Positions 16,480-25,423 are shown, numbered from the stretch's first letter. The stretch is 64,000 nt of DNA from Saccharopolyspora sp. SCSIO 74807 (GCF_037023755.1 NZ_CP146100.1:5797501-5861500); one strand, 5' to 3'. The notes: generated by a model not told the origin, from the letters alone. Translations and numbers: made by a program.

Positions 16480-18653
16480 TGGTCAACCGGCTGGACGCGC
16501 CGCTGAAAGTCACCGGCAGGGCCGACTACGGGACCGACCGCAACTTCCCCGGCATGGCCCACGGATACGTCGTGGTCAGCACCATCGCGCACGGGGAGAT
16601 CGCGGCGATGGACGTCACCGCAGCGAGCAGCTCCCCCGGAGTGCTCGGCGTGTACACGCCGTTCGAGCCGCTGCCGCTGCGCACACCGACCTCGTCGGTC
16701 GCCGGCAAGATCTGGGTTCCGTTGCAGGACAAGGAAGTCAGCTACTACGGCCAGCCGATCGGGTTCGTGGTCGCCGAGAGCTTCGAGCAGGCGCGCGACG
16801 CGGCGATGCGCATCGAGGTTTCCTACCACCGGCGGCCCGCGCGGACCTCGCTGGACGAAGGGCTCACCACCGCGGAGGACGCACCGCCCGCCATGGACGG
16901 ATCGCCGCCCTCCTTGAGCGTTCTCGCGGACGGCGTCGAGTCCATCGAGGACGCTTTCGCCGGCAGCCCGGTGGTGGTCGACGCGACCTATCGGACCGCG
17001 ACGCAGAACCACGCCCCGATGGAGCCGCATTCCGCGGTCGCGCTGTGGGATTCCGATGGCTTGACGGTCTACAGTGGAAACCAGGGCGCCCACCTGCAAG
17101 CGGCCGAGGTGGCCGACGCGCTGGAAGCGGACCCGTCATCGGTCCGGGCCGTGAATCCGTTCGTGGGCGGGGCTTTCGGCGGCAAGGGAGTCACCTCGAC
17201 CCCGGCGTTCCTGGCGGCGGCCGCGGCTCGGGCGCTCGGCAGGCCGGTCAAGGCCGCGCTGAGCCGCGAGCAGGTCTTCACCGCGACCGCCGGCCGCGCC
17301 GCCACTGTGCAGCGGATCGCCCTCGGCGCGGATCGGGACGGCACGCTCATCGCGCTGCTGCACGACTCGACGTGCAGCACGTCCGCGGACCGGTCGTTCG
17401 TGGAGCCGACCTCGCACGGCACCTCGCGGGAGTGGTATGCGACGCAGAACCTGGCCATCAGCCAGAAGATCGTGCCGCTGAACCTCCCGCCGACCACGTT
17501 CATGCGCGCACCCGGCGAGGCCCCCGGCTCGTTCGCGCTGGAAAGCGCGATCGACGAGCTGGCCGTCGCGCTGCGCATGGACCCGATCGAGCTGCGGCTG
17601 CGGAACAACTCGGCGGCACCGCCCGGAAAAGACCTGCAGTGGTCCAGCAAGCACCTGGACGAGTGCTTCCGCACCGGTGCGCGGCGGTTCGGCTGGCAGC
17701 ACCGCCCGCCGGGGGAACGCAGCGACGGCGACTGGCTCGTCGGGCAGGGCACGGCGACCGCCATGTTCCCGGCCCTCCGGTTCCCCGCCACGGTCGGGAT
17801 CACGCTGCACGCCGACGACCGGGCGGAAGTCGCGACCAGCGGAGCCGACCCGGGAACGGGCCTGCTGACCGTGCTTTCGCTGGTGGGGGCCGAATCGCTG
17901 GACATCCCGCAGGAGCTGATCACGCCGCGGCTGGGCGACTCGGCGCTGCCGCCCGGGGGCATGTCCGGCGGTTCGACCGCGACCGCCAGCGCCGGTTCGG
18001 CCGTCGTGGTCGCGGCCGCCGAGGTGACCGACGCGTTGCTCGAGCTGGCGGCGGCGCCGGGCTCGCCCTTCGAGGGCATGGAGGTGGTCTACGAAGCGGG
18101 CAGGCTGCTCGCCGGTGACCGCAGCATGACCTTCGGCGAGCTGTTGCGCGCGGTCGGCCGCTCATCGATCTCCGCGACGGGCTCGTCCACGCCCGGCGAG
18201 GAGCTGACCAAGCACTCGTTCAGCTCGTTCGGTGCGCAGTTCTGCGAGGTCCGGGTGCACAAGTGGACCCGGGAGGCGCGGGTCTCGCGGATGACCGGCG
18301 TGTTCGACGCGGGCCGGATCATCAACGAGCAGACGGCGCGCAGCCAGCTCGCGGGCGGCATGATCTGGGGCGTGTCGGCGGCGCTGCACGAGGGCCTGGA
18401 GATCGAGCCGGACGGCCGGTTCGCCAACGGCGACTTCGCCGGCTACCTGCTGCCGGTCAACGCCGACATCCCCGATGTCGACGTGCAGTTCGTGCAATAC
18501 CCGGACACGTTGCAGAACAGCCTGGGAGCGCGCGGGGTCGGCGAGATCGGCATCGTCGGCATGGCGGCGGCGGTGGCCAACGCCGTGTACAACGCCACCG
18601 GCATCCGCGTCCGCAACATCCCCATCATGCTGGAAGATCTGCTGCAGCAGTGA
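16479..18653 (+). CDS. Mo hydroxylase molybdopterin-binding subunit (PaoC/YagR-like)
   Basis: The 724-residue product is the large catalytic subunit. It holds the Mo-pterin-binding stretches (FVGGAFGGKG, MRAPGEAPGSFALE, GSSTPGEEL) and the C-terminal GARGVGEIGIVG, whose Glu is the general base in this family. It would oxidise an aldehyde or a heteroaromatic ring using water as oxygen source. Gene order Fe-S, FAD, Mo is that of paoABC, so an aldehyde oxidoreductase is the best reading. No PaoD-type maturation factor is in the window. A strong hairpin follows the stop at 18661. Confidence 0.9.
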   Translation: MVNRLDAPLKVTGRADYGTDRNFPGMAHGYVVVSTIAHGEIAAMDVTAASSSPGVLGVYTPFEPLPLRTPTSSVAGKIWVPLQDKEVSYYGQPIGFVVAESFEQARDAAMRIEVSYHRRPARTSLDEGLTTAEDAPPAMDGSPPSLSVLADGVESIEDAFAGSPVVVDATYRTATQNHAPMEPHSAVALWDSDGLTVYSGNQGAHLQAAEVADALEADPSSVRAVNPFVGGAFGGKGVTSTPAFLAAAAARALGRPVKAALSREQVFTATAGRAATVQRIALGADRDGTLIALLHDSTCSTSADRSFVEPTSHGTSREWYATQNLAISQKIVPLNLPPTTFMRAPGEAPGSFALESAIDELAVALRMDPIELRLRNNSAAPPGKDLQWSSKHLDECFRTGARRFGWQHRPPGERSDGDWLVGQGTATAMFPALRFPATVGITLHADDRAEVATSGADPGTGLLTVLSLVGAESLDIPQELITPRLGDSALPPGGMSGGSTATASAGSAVVVAAAEVTDALLELAAAPGSPFEGMEVVYEAGRLLAGDRSMTFGELLRAVGRSSISATGSSTPGEELTKHSFSSFGAQFCEVRVHKWTREARVSRMTGVFDAGRIINEQTARSQLAGGMIWGVSAALHEGLEIEPDGRFANGDFAGYLLPVNADIPDVDVQFVQYPDTLQNSLGARGVGEIGIVGMAAAVANAVYNATGIRVRNIPIMLEDLLQQ

Positions 18654-18660
18654 GTTCACC

Positions 18661-18701
18661 CGTGCCGTCGGGAGCTTCGATCCGAGGCTCCCGGCGGCAC
18701 G
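18661..18701 (+). terminator. Hairpin after the Mo hydroxylase operon
   Basis: CGTGCCG plus CGGGAGC pairs with GCTCCCG plus CGGCACG across an 11-base loop, giving 14 base pairs with one bulged base on each side. It begins eight bases after the stop codon and is followed by GTTTCGT. Confidence 0.65.
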
Positions 18702-18739
18702 CCGTTTCGTCCCCAGTGGACACCGAGCCTGAATTCCGG

Positions 18740-18762
18740 TCTTGAGCGGCGAAGCCGCTCAG
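18740..18762 (+). repeat. Short hairpin of the TCTTG-GCGGC family (solo copy)
   Basis: GAGCGGC-GAA-GCCGCTC at 18744-18760 is preceded by TCTT. The same TCTTG plus GCGGC-triloop-GCCGC unit starts both of the large structured repeats at 29527 and 31682. Here it occurs alone, between convergent transcripts. Confidence 0.5.
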
Positions 18763-18785
18763 CGGTGACCGAGCGGCGCCGCTGC

Positions 18786-19529
18786 TCAGCCGTCCTGGTC
18801 CAAGGTCTCGGCCAGCCGTCCGGCTGCGGTGCCCATGTGCGCGCTCATCGCGGCGGCGGCCGCGTCGGCGTCGCCTGCGCGCAGTGCGTCGTAGATCCCC
18901 TGATGTTCGGACAGCGCGAGTTCCGCGTGCGTCCGGTCGGCCAGCGCGCGCTCGACCCAGATCCGCAGCAGCGAGCGGACGTTCTGCAACAGCTGCTGCA
19001 GCACGACGTTGCCGGAAGCCACCGCGATGCGCAGGTGGAACAGCCGGTCGGCCTCGACGAACTTCGCCAAGTCGGTGAGGTTCTGCCGCATCCCGTCCAG
19101 CTGCGCGGCGAGGTCGGCCAGGTCCTCTGCGGTGCACCGCTCGGCCGCGCTGCGCACGGCCAGCACCTCCAGCCCGTTGCGCACCTCGACGAGCTCGCGG
19201 GTGCGCGGCTCCCCGAGCATCAATCCCCAGCTCAACGTCTGCGGCAGCAATTCCGAAGCGCTGCCGCGCAGATACGTCCCGGAGCCGGGGCGCACCACCA
19301 CGATGCCGAGGATCTCCAGCGCCGCCAACGCTTCGCGGATCGCCGAGCGCCCCACGCCGAGCGAGGTGGCGAGGCTGCGCTCGGGCGGCAGCCGGGTGCC
19401 GGGTTGCAGGTCCCCGGCGGTGAACAGGTCGAGCAGCCGCTTGGCGACCTCGCCGACCGCGGTACCCGCGGGCACGCTGCCCAGCGCTTCGCCGATGCCC
19501 GCGGCCTCGGACCCGTTCGGAGTGGACAT
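18786..19529 (-). CDS. GntR-family regulator, FadR subfamily
   Basis: The 247-residue product has an N-terminal winged helix (GDLQPGTRLPPERSLATSLG, then VGRSAIREALAALEILG) and an FCD-type helical effector domain with the E-A-D-R-L-F-H and later His residues that usually hold a metal and a carboxylate ligand. It is divergent from the permease-kinase operon. A perfect 14-bp palindrome GTCAACCGGTTGAC at 19567, 38 bp before its start, is the likely operator. Ligands of this subfamily are mostly organic acids, which would fit a sugar acid such as D-apionate. Confidence 0.88.
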   Translation of the reverse strand: MSTPNGSEAAGIGEALGSVPAGTAVGEVAKRLLDLFTAGDLQPGTRLPPERSLATSLGVGRSAIREALAALEILGIVVVRPGSGTYLRGSASELLPQTLSWGLMLGEPRTRELVEVRNGLEVLAVRSAAERCTAEDLADLAAQLDGMRQNLTDLAKFVEADRLFHLRIAVASGNVVLQQLLQNVRSLLRIWVERALADRTHAELALSEHQGIYDALRAGDADAAAAAMSAHMGTAAGRLAETLDQDG

Positions 19530-19566
19530 GGGACCGAGCCTAGCAAGATCCGTCGCGGCGAAATTG

Positions 19567-19580
19567 GTCAACCGGTTGAC
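19567..19580. promoter_or_regulatory. FadR-type operator candidate
   Basis: GTCAACCGGTTGAC is a perfect 14-bp palindrome between the FadR-type gene and the MFS operon. With the flanking TG it fits the T-x-G-T-xxx-A-C-x-A pattern of FadR-subfamily sites. Confidence 0.65.
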
Positions 19581-19760
19581 AGGTTGGCGGCTGGATTTCG
19601 ATACTTGGCCGCACGGCGAGGGCCGCTCGCCGGATCCCGCATTCCCGGCCCCGCACTCCGGCCCGCCCGGACCACTCCGGCCGCCAGACCACGGCCGCCC
19701 GGACCGCTCCGCCCGCTCCGCCGAGCACCGGACGTTCCCGCACCGCAGCAAGGAGTCAAT

Positions 19761-21131
19761 GTGGACACCTCGACCACCTCGCGGCAACGCCGCCCGGGCG
19801 TGGAAAAGGCGGCCATCCGCAAAGTCGCGGTCCGGCTGGTGCCGTTCGTGGCGCTGATGTTCTTCGTCAACTACCTGGACCGCACGGCGATCAGCTTCGC
19901 CGCGCCGAACGGGATGCGCAGCGACCTCGGCCTGACCGCGGCCCAGTTCGGCTTCGCCTCCGGCGTGTTCTTCATCGGCTACCTGCTGCTGGAAGTGCCC
20001 AGCAACATCGCCCTGCAGAAGGTCGGGGCGCGCCGCTGGCTCGCCCGGATCATGGTGTCGTGGGGCGCGGTGGCGCTGCTGTTCACGTGGGTGCAGGACT
20101 TCACCCAGCTCGCGGTGCTGCGTTTTCTGCTCGGTGTGGCCGAGGCCGGGTTCTTCCCGGGCGCGGTGCTGTTCCTGAGCCTGTGGGTGCCCGCCCGCTA
20201 CCGCAGCCGGATCCTGGCGCTGTTCTACCTGGCGCAGCCGCTGACCACGGTGCTCGGTGCGCCGCTGGCGGGTTACCTGATGCAGCAGCAGGGTGTGTTC
20301 GGCCTGCAGGGCTGGCGGTTCATGTTCTTCGGTGTCGCGATCCCGGCGATCGTGCTGGGCGTGGTCGCGTGGTTCTACCTGGCCGACAGCCCCGCGCAGG
20401 CGAAATGGCTCACCGCCGCGGAGAAGGACTGGCTGACTTCGGAACTTTCGGCCGAGCAGCAGGAGAAACCCGCGGGCCGCGGCGGAGTGCGCGCGGTGTT
20501 CCGCAACGGCCGGGTGTGGGCGCTGTCGATGCTCTACTTCGGGTTCATCTACGGGCTCTACACGCTGGCGTTCTTCCTGCCCGCGATCATCGGCCGGTTC
20601 GAGCAGCGGTTCTCCACCAGCTTCGGCGTGTTCGAGGAAGGCTTGATCACCGCGGTGCCCTACCTGCCCGCCGCCGTGGTGCTCTACCTGTGGTCGCGGG
20701 ACGTGACCCGGCGCGGTCTGCGTCCCTGGCACATCTGGGGACCGGCGCTGCTCGGCGCGGTCAGCGTGCCGCTGGCGCTGTTCGCGGGCTCGCCGGAGCT
20801 GACCATCGCGGTCATCACGGTCACCGCGTGCTCGATCTTCGCCGCGCTGCCGAACTTCTGGACGCTGCCGACCCGGTTCCTCGGCGGGATGGCCGCCGCC
20901 GCGGGCGTCGCGCTGATCAACACCGTCGGCAACTTCGCCGGGTTCGTCGCGCCTTACGTCACCGGCGCGCTGTTCGACTGGACCGGCTCCTACGTGCTGC
21001 CGATGTTCGTCGTGGGCGGATTCTTGCTGCTTTCGGCAGTGCTGATGGTATTGCTGGGCCGCGGAGACCGGACGGGTGAGCAGACCCGCACGGCCGCCGA
21101 CCGATCGTCACACCGGCAGGAGAACCCATGA
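19761..21131 (+). CDS. MFS permease, anion:cation symporter type
   Basis: The 456-residue product has 12 predicted membrane helices. Its N-terminal part FFVNYLDRTAISFAAP and the loop EVPSNIALQKVGARRWLARIM are typical of the anion:cation symporter group, which takes up sugar acids and other organic anions with protons. The start is GTG 19761 with AAGGAGT before it. The stop overlaps the ATG of the kinase gene (ATGA). Its position at the head of a sugar-catabolic operon suggests it imports the pathway substrate, perhaps D-apionate. Confidence 0.85.
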   Translation: MDTSTTSRQRRPGVEKAAIRKVAVRLVPFVALMFFVNYLDRTAISFAAPNGMRSDLGLTAAQFGFASGVFFIGYLLLEVPSNIALQKVGARRWLARIMVSWGAVALLFTWVQDFTQLAVLRFLLGVAEAGFFPGAVLFLSLWVPARYRSRILALFYLAQPLTTVLGAPLAGYLMQQQGVFGLQGWRFMFFGVAIPAIVLGVVAWFYLADSPAQAKWLTAAEKDWLTSELSAEQQEKPAGRGGVRAVFRNGRVWALSMLYFGFIYGLYTLAFFLPAIIGRFEQRFSTSFGVFEEGLITAVPYLPAAVVLYLWSRDVTRRGLRPWHIWGPALLGAVSVPLALFAGSPELTIAVITVTACSIFAALPNFWTLPTRFLGGMAAAAGVALINTVGNFAGFVAPYVTGALFDWTGSYVLPMFVVGGFLLLSAVLMVLLGRGDRTGEQTRTAADRSSHRQENP

Positions 21132-22855
21132 CACGACTGTTCAACGATCCGGGCGCGTTCGCCGCGGAAATGCTGAACGGCTTCGCGACCGCCCAGCAGC
21201 ACCGGCTCCGCCAGGTCTCCGGCGGAGTGATCCGGCGCGGGCAGACCCCGCCGGGCCGGGTCGCCGTGGTGATCGGCGGCGGCTCCGGGCACTACCCCGC
21301 GTTCGGCGGCCTGGTCGGGCCTGGGCTGGCGCACGGGGCGGCGATGGGCAACCTGTTCGCCTCGCCGTCGGCCAGGCAGGTCCACTCGGTGGCCGCCTCG
21401 GCGGACAACGGCGGCGGAGTGCTGCTGTGCTACGGCAACTACGCGGGCGACGTGCTGCACTTCGGGCTCGCCGAGCAGCGGCTGATCGGCGACGGAATCG
21501 GCTGCCGCACGGTCGTGGTCACCGACGACGTCTCCAGCGCGGAACCGTCCGATGTGGACCGGCGTCGCGGCGTGGCCGGGGACCTCGTGGTGTTCAAGGC
21601 CGCCGCCGCTGCCGCCGAGGAAGGCTTCGACCTCGACGAGGTCGCCCGGGTCGCCGCGCACGCCAACGCCCGCACCCGCTCCTTCGGCGTGGCCTTCGGC
21701 GGGTGCACGATGCCCGGCGCGGACCAGCCGCTGTTCACCGTCGCCGACGGGAAAATGGCCGTGGGCATGGGAATCCACGGTGAGCCCGGCATCGACGAGC
21801 AGGAGGTCCCCACCGCCGACGGGCTGGCCGAGCTGTTCGTGCAGAAGGTGCTCGCGGAAGTGCCCGAGGATGTCGGGCAGGTCGCGGGCAGCCGGGTCGC
21901 GGTGCTGCTCAACGGACTCGGGTCGGTGAAGTACGAAGAGCTGTTCGTGGTCTACCGGCGGGTGGCCGAACTGCTGGCCGAAGCCGGGCTGGTGGTCGTC
22001 GAACCGGAGATCGGCGAGCTGGTGACCAGCTTCGACATGGCCGGGGCCTCGCTCACGCTGTGCTGGCTGGACGACGAGCTGGAGCGGTTCTGGCGCGCGC
22101 CCGCCGACTCCCCCGCCTACCGCAAGCTGCCGGCTGCCGAGGACGGTCCGCAGTCCGCGCAGGCCGTGCTGGAGCTCGAAGAGATTCCGCGCGCTTCGGC
22201 GGAATCCCGCGCCGCGGCGGTGCGGGTGCTGGCCGCGCTGGAGACCGTCAAGTCCACTGTGGATGACAATGCGGCGGAGCTGGGCCGGATCGACGCGGTC
22301 GCGGGCGACGGCGACCACGGCATCGGGATGCAGCGCGGCGCGGAAGCCGCGGTGCTGGCCGCGCGGGAAGCCGCCGCGGGCGGAGCGGGCGCGGGCACCC
22401 TGCTCGGCCGGGCCGCCGACGAGTGGGCCGATCAGGCCGGCGGGACTTCAGGAGCGCTGTGGGGCGTGGCGCTGCGCGCGCTGGGAGCCGAGTTCGGCGA
22501 CGAGTCCGCACCCTCCGCGCACAGCATCGCAGCAGGTGTACGAGCCGCCAAGGACGCGGTGATCCGCCTCGGGCAGGCTCGGCTCGGCGACAAGACGATG
22601 GTCGACGCGCTGGTGCCGTTCGCCGATGAGCTGGAACGTGCGCTCGCCGCCGGATCGTCGCTGACCACCGCTTCGGAGGTGGCCGCGACCGCTGCGCAAC
22701 AGGCAGCGGAGGCGACCGCTTCGCTGCGCCCGCTTCTCGGCCGCGCCCGGCCGCTGGCGGAGCGGAGCGTCGGCACGCCCGACCCGGGTGCGGTGTCGCT
22801 GGCGCTGATCGTTCGCTCGGTGCAGGCCGAGCTCGGCGCGGGAGCGGGCGCGTGA
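21128..22855 (+). CDS. lerK: DhaK-DhaL fusion kinase, probably L-erythrulose kinase
   Basis: The 575-residue product joins a DhaK domain (about 1-330) and a DhaL domain (about 365-575), so it is an ATP-dependent kinase of the dihydroxyacetone-kinase family. GMGIHGEPG contains H217, the residue that binds the ketose covalently, and GDGDHG at about 393-398 is the Mg-ATP-binding Asp motif. The neighbour is a TIM-like isomerase, not a glycerol gene. In mycobacteria the same pairing is L-erythrulose kinase with L-erythrulose-1-phosphate isomerase (LerK, LerI), so L-erythrulose is the best guess. Dihydroxyacetone or D-erythrulose kinase are the alternatives. Confidence 0.75.
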   Translation: MTRLFNDPGAFAAEMLNGFATAQQHRLRQVSGGVIRRGQTPPGRVAVVIGGGSGHYPAFGGLVGPGLAHGAAMGNLFASPSARQVHSVAASADNGGGVLLCYGNYAGDVLHFGLAEQRLIGDGIGCRTVVVTDDVSSAEPSDVDRRRGVAGDLVVFKAAAAAAEEGFDLDEVARVAAHANARTRSFGVAFGGCTMPGADQPLFTVADGKMAVGMGIHGEPGIDEQEVPTADGLAELFVQKVLAEVPEDVGQVAGSRVAVLLNGLGSVKYEELFVVYRRVAELLAEAGLVVVEPEIGELVTSFDMAGASLTLCWLDDELERFWRAPADSPAYRKLPAAEDGPQSAQAVLELEEIPRASAESRAAAVRVLAALETVKSTVDDNAAELGRIDAVAGDGDHGIGMQRGAEAAVLAAREAAAGGAGAGTLLGRAADEWADQAGGTSGALWGVALRALGAEFGDESAPSAHSIAAGVRAAKDAVIRLGQARLGDKTMVDALVPFADELERALAAGSSLTTASEVAATAAQQAAEATASLRPLLGRARPLAERSVGTPDPGAVSLALIVRSVQAELGAGAGA

Positions 22856-22923
22856 GCACCGAGCACGGAAAAGCCCGCGCACCGCGGGAAATCGCCGACC
22901 ACGATTGCGAGCAGGACCGATGA
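22852..22923 (+). CDS. Possible 23-residue coupling mini-ORF
   Basis: A GTG at 22852 overlaps the kinase stop (GTGA) and opens a 23-codon frame that ends in a TGA inside the ATGA start of the next gene. It fills the only non-overlapping junction of this operon exactly. It may allow ribosomes to pass from the kinase to the isomerase gene; the peptide itself looks polar and featureless. It could also be chance. Confidence 0.25.
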   Translation: MSTEHGKARAPREIADHDCEQDR

Positions 22924-23678
22924 CCCGGCTGATCGGCACCAGCCTGAAGATGTACTTCGGCCACCAGCGCACGCTGCGGTATTGCACCGAGATCGCCGAG
23001 ATCGCCGGGCGGCACCCCGCGGTGCGCGAGTCGGCGGCCGAGCTGTTCGTGCTGCCGTCGTTCCCTGCGCTCGCCCCGGCCGTGCAGCGCTGCCAGGAGA
23101 CGCCGGTGGCCATCGGCGCCCAGGACCTGTTCTGGGAGGACGAAGGGGCCTACACCGGCGAGGTCAGCGGTGCGGAGCTGCGCGAAATGGGCTGCCGCTA
23201 CGCGGAGGTCGGCCACGCAGAGCGGCGCCGGATCTTCGGCGAGGACGAGCAGGTGATCGCCGGCAAGACCGCGGCCGCGCTGCGCAACGGGCTGACTCCG
23301 GTGCTGTGCCTGGGAGAGGAGGACCGCGGCGAACCGGCGCGGGCGATCCGGACCTGCCGTGCGCAGCTCGACTCGGCGCTGCACGCCGCCCGCTCGGACG
23401 GCGTGCTCGGCCCGATCGTCGTGGCCTACGAGCCGCAGTGGGCGATCGGCGCCGCCGAGCCCGCGTCGCCGGAGTTCATCGGCGAGGTCTGCGCGGCGCT
23501 GCGCGCCGGTGTCGCGGCGGACCCGGCGCTGAGCGGCAGCCGGGTGATCTACGGCGGCAGCGCCAAGCCGGGGCTGCTGACCGCGCTGGGCGATTCGGTG
23601 GACGGGTTGTTCCTCGGCCGCTTCGCGCACGATCCGCGGGCGTTCGAGCAGATCCTGGACGAGGTGTCCGCACCATGA
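22920..23678 (+). CDS. lerI: Triosephosphate-isomerase-like, probably L-erythrulose-1-phosphate isomerase
   Basis: The 252-residue product has the full TIM catalytic set: K10 (GTSLKMY), H99 (VGHAERR) and E171 (AYEPQWAIG), with the phosphate loop YGGSAKPG. The usual N-x-K of glycolytic TIM is replaced by S-L-K, as in the TpiA-like isomerases of tetrose metabolism (LerI, EryH). It would convert L-erythrulose 1-phosphate to D-erythrulose 4-phosphate. ATG 22920 follows GCAGGA. Its stop overlaps the next ATG (ATGA). Confidence 0.75.
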   Translation: MTRLIGTSLKMYFGHQRTLRYCTEIAEIAGRHPAVRESAAELFVLPSFPALAPAVQRCQETPVAIGAQDLFWEDEGAYTGEVSGAELREMGCRYAEVGHAERRRIFGEDEQVIAGKTAAALRNGLTPVLCLGEEDRGEPARAIRTCRAQLDSALHAARSDGVLGPIVVAYEPQWAIGAAEPASPEFIGEVCAALRAGVAADPALSGSRVIYGGSAKPGLLTALGDSVDGLFLGRFAHDPRAFEQILDEVSAP

Positions 23679-24475
23679 CGATCGGGCTGAGCACCTACGC
23701 CTACTTCTGGCAGTGGTCCGAGCACGCGCCGGAACCGCTGTCGCTGACCGGCATGCTCGCCGACACCGCCCGGCACGGGGTGTCGCTGTTCCAGATCTGC
23801 GACTACCCGCCGCTGGAGTCGATGTCCGGCGAGCAGCTGCGGGCGGTGCGCGCGACCGCCGACCGGCTCGGCGTCGAACTGGAACTGGGCACCCGCGGCC
23901 TGCAACCCGAACACCTGCGGCGGTTCCTGCAACTCGCCGAGCTGCTGGGAGCGCGGCTGGTGCGCTCGATGATGCACACCGCGGACGACAAGCCGGACCT
24001 GGACGAGGCCGAACGCAGGCTCCGCGAGGTATTGCCCGAGTACGCGGCCGCGGGCGTCACGATCGCGCTGGAGACCTACGAGCAGGTGCCCACCGGCACG
24101 CTGGTCGAGCTCGTCGAGCGCGTCGGCGATCCGCACCTGGGCATCTGCCTCGACCCGGCCAACGTGGTCGCCGCGCTGGAACACCCGGTGTCGGTGGTGG
24201 AAAGCACCGCCGCGCACGTGCGGAACGTGCACGTCAAGGACTTCGAGTTCGTCCGGTCGCCGGGCTGGGTGGGCTTCTCGCTGATCGGCGCACCGCTGGG
24301 CGACGGGCTGCTGGACCGCGAACACCTGCTGCGGCAGGTGCGCCCGCAAGACCGCGGCATCAACGAGGTCATCGAGCACTGGCTGCCCTGGCAGGGCGAT
24401 GCGCACACGACCTGCGCGGTCGAACGCGAGTGGACCGCGCACAACCTGGAGCAGTTGAGGAGGCAGCGGACATGA
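23675..24475 (+). CDS. Xylose-isomerase-like TIM-barrel enzyme, candidate 3-oxo-isoapionate decarboxylase
   Basis: The 266-residue product is of the AP-endonuclease-2/xylose-isomerase fold. The likely metal ligands are E in IALETYE, D in GICLDPANV, H in VRNVHVKDF and a final E in INEVIEHWLP. The fold covers epimerases, isomerases and decarboxylases. Its linkage to LerK, LerI and the 6PGDH-like enzyme matches, from memory, the D-apionate pathway in which OiaX decarboxylates 3-oxo-isoapionate to L-erythrulose. An epimerase of another sugar remains possible. Both ends overlap their neighbours by ATGA. Confidence 0.6.
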   Translation: MTIGLSTYAYFWQWSEHAPEPLSLTGMLADTARHGVSLFQICDYPPLESMSGEQLRAVRATADRLGVELELGTRGLQPEHLRRFLQLAELLGARLVRSMMHTADDKPDLDEAERRLREVLPEYAAAGVTIALETYEQVPTGTLVELVERVGDPHLGICLDPANVVAALEHPVSVVESTAAHVRNVHVKDFEFVRSPGWVGFSLIGAPLGDGLLDREHLLRQVRPQDRGINEVIEHWLPWQGDAHTTCAVEREWTAHNLEQLRRQRT

Positions 24476-25326
24476 CCGAGCAGTTGACCATCGCCGTGAT
24501 CGGGGCCGGCGGCAAGATGGGGATGCGGGTTTCGGACAACCTGCAGCGCACCGAGCACACCGTGCGCTACAGCGAGAACTCCCCCGCCGGGCAGCAGCGG
24601 GTCACCGGCGCGGGCCGGGAGGTGACCGGGACCGCGGTCGCGATCAAGGACGCCGACGTGGTGATCCTGGCGGTGCCGGACACGGTGCTCGGCGCGGTCT
24701 CCGAGCAGGTCGTTCCGCAGCTCAAGGCCGGCTCGGTGCTGGTCACCCTGGATCCGGCCGCGGCGTACGCGAACCTGCTCGCCGAGCGCGACGACCTCGC
24801 GTACGTGGTCGCGCACCCGTGCCACCCCTCGGTGTTCCTGCAGCGCAAGACTCCGGAGGAACTGGCGGACACCTTCGGCGGCATCGCCGCGCCGCAGGAG
24901 GTCGTCGCCGCGATCGAGTCCGGCGACGAGCAGCACCGGGCCGTCGCGGAATCGGTGATCCGCGCGATGTACGCGCCGGTGCTCGACGTGCACTGGGTGA
25001 CCGTCAAGCAGCTGGCCTACCTGGAGCCCACGCTGGTGGAGACGGTGGCCTGCATGGTCGGCGACCTGTTGCGGGAAGCGCTGCACGAGACGGTGCACAC
25101 CGTCGGCGTCCCGGAGCCCGCCGCGCGGGCGATGCTGCTGGGGCACACCCAGGTCGCGCTGGCCAACACGCTCAAGGGCGACAACCCGTTCTCGGACGCC
25201 TGCAAGATCGCGATGGACTACGGCCGGGAGAGCATCGTCAAGGACGACTGGAAGAAGATCTTCGACGATGCCGAGCTGGACGCGGTGATCACCCGGATGC
25301 TCCGGTTGGAGCGCATCGAGCGCTGA
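24472..25326 (+). CDS. apnO: 6PGDH-like dehydrogenase, candidate D-apionate oxidoisomerase
   Basis: The 284-residue product begins TIAVIGAGGKMGMRVSDNL, a Rossmann NAD site, then DADVVILAVPD. The C-terminal half, with VVAHPCHPS, GDLLREALHE and the helical ending, looks like the phosphogluconate-dehydrogenase C-terminal domain found in ApnO-type enzymes, which oxidise and isomerise D-apionate to 3-oxo-isoapionate. It is the last gene of the overlapping operon that begins at 19761. No RpiB-like DerI, needed to finish the route to D-erythrose 4-phosphate, follows. Confidence 0.6.
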   Translation: MTEQLTIAVIGAGGKMGMRVSDNLQRTEHTVRYSENSPAGQQRVTGAGREVTGTAVAIKDADVVILAVPDTVLGAVSEQVVPQLKAGSVLVTLDPAAAYANLLAERDDLAYVVAHPCHPSVFLQRKTPEELADTFGGIAAPQEVVAAIESGDEQHRAVAESVIRAMYAPVLDVHWVTVKQLAYLEPTLVETVACMVGDLLREALHETVHTVGVPEPAARAMLLGHTQVALANTLKGDNPFSDACKIAMDYGRESIVKDDWKKIFDDAELDAVITRMLRLERIER

Positions 25327-25423
25327 GCGCGGGCAGCCGTGCCTGCCGGTGCTTGCCCCGCCTGCCGGTACTTCGCGCACCACGCCACGATGCGGAACGC
25401 CTCGACGGCGGCCCGCGGCGGGT

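Noticed and set aside
21128-22855. Ordinary glycerol/dihydroxyacetone kinase assignment
   Set aside because: No glycerol dehydrogenase or DhaM is present, and the linked TIM-like isomerase and sugar enzymes fit erythrulose better. It remains the main alternative.
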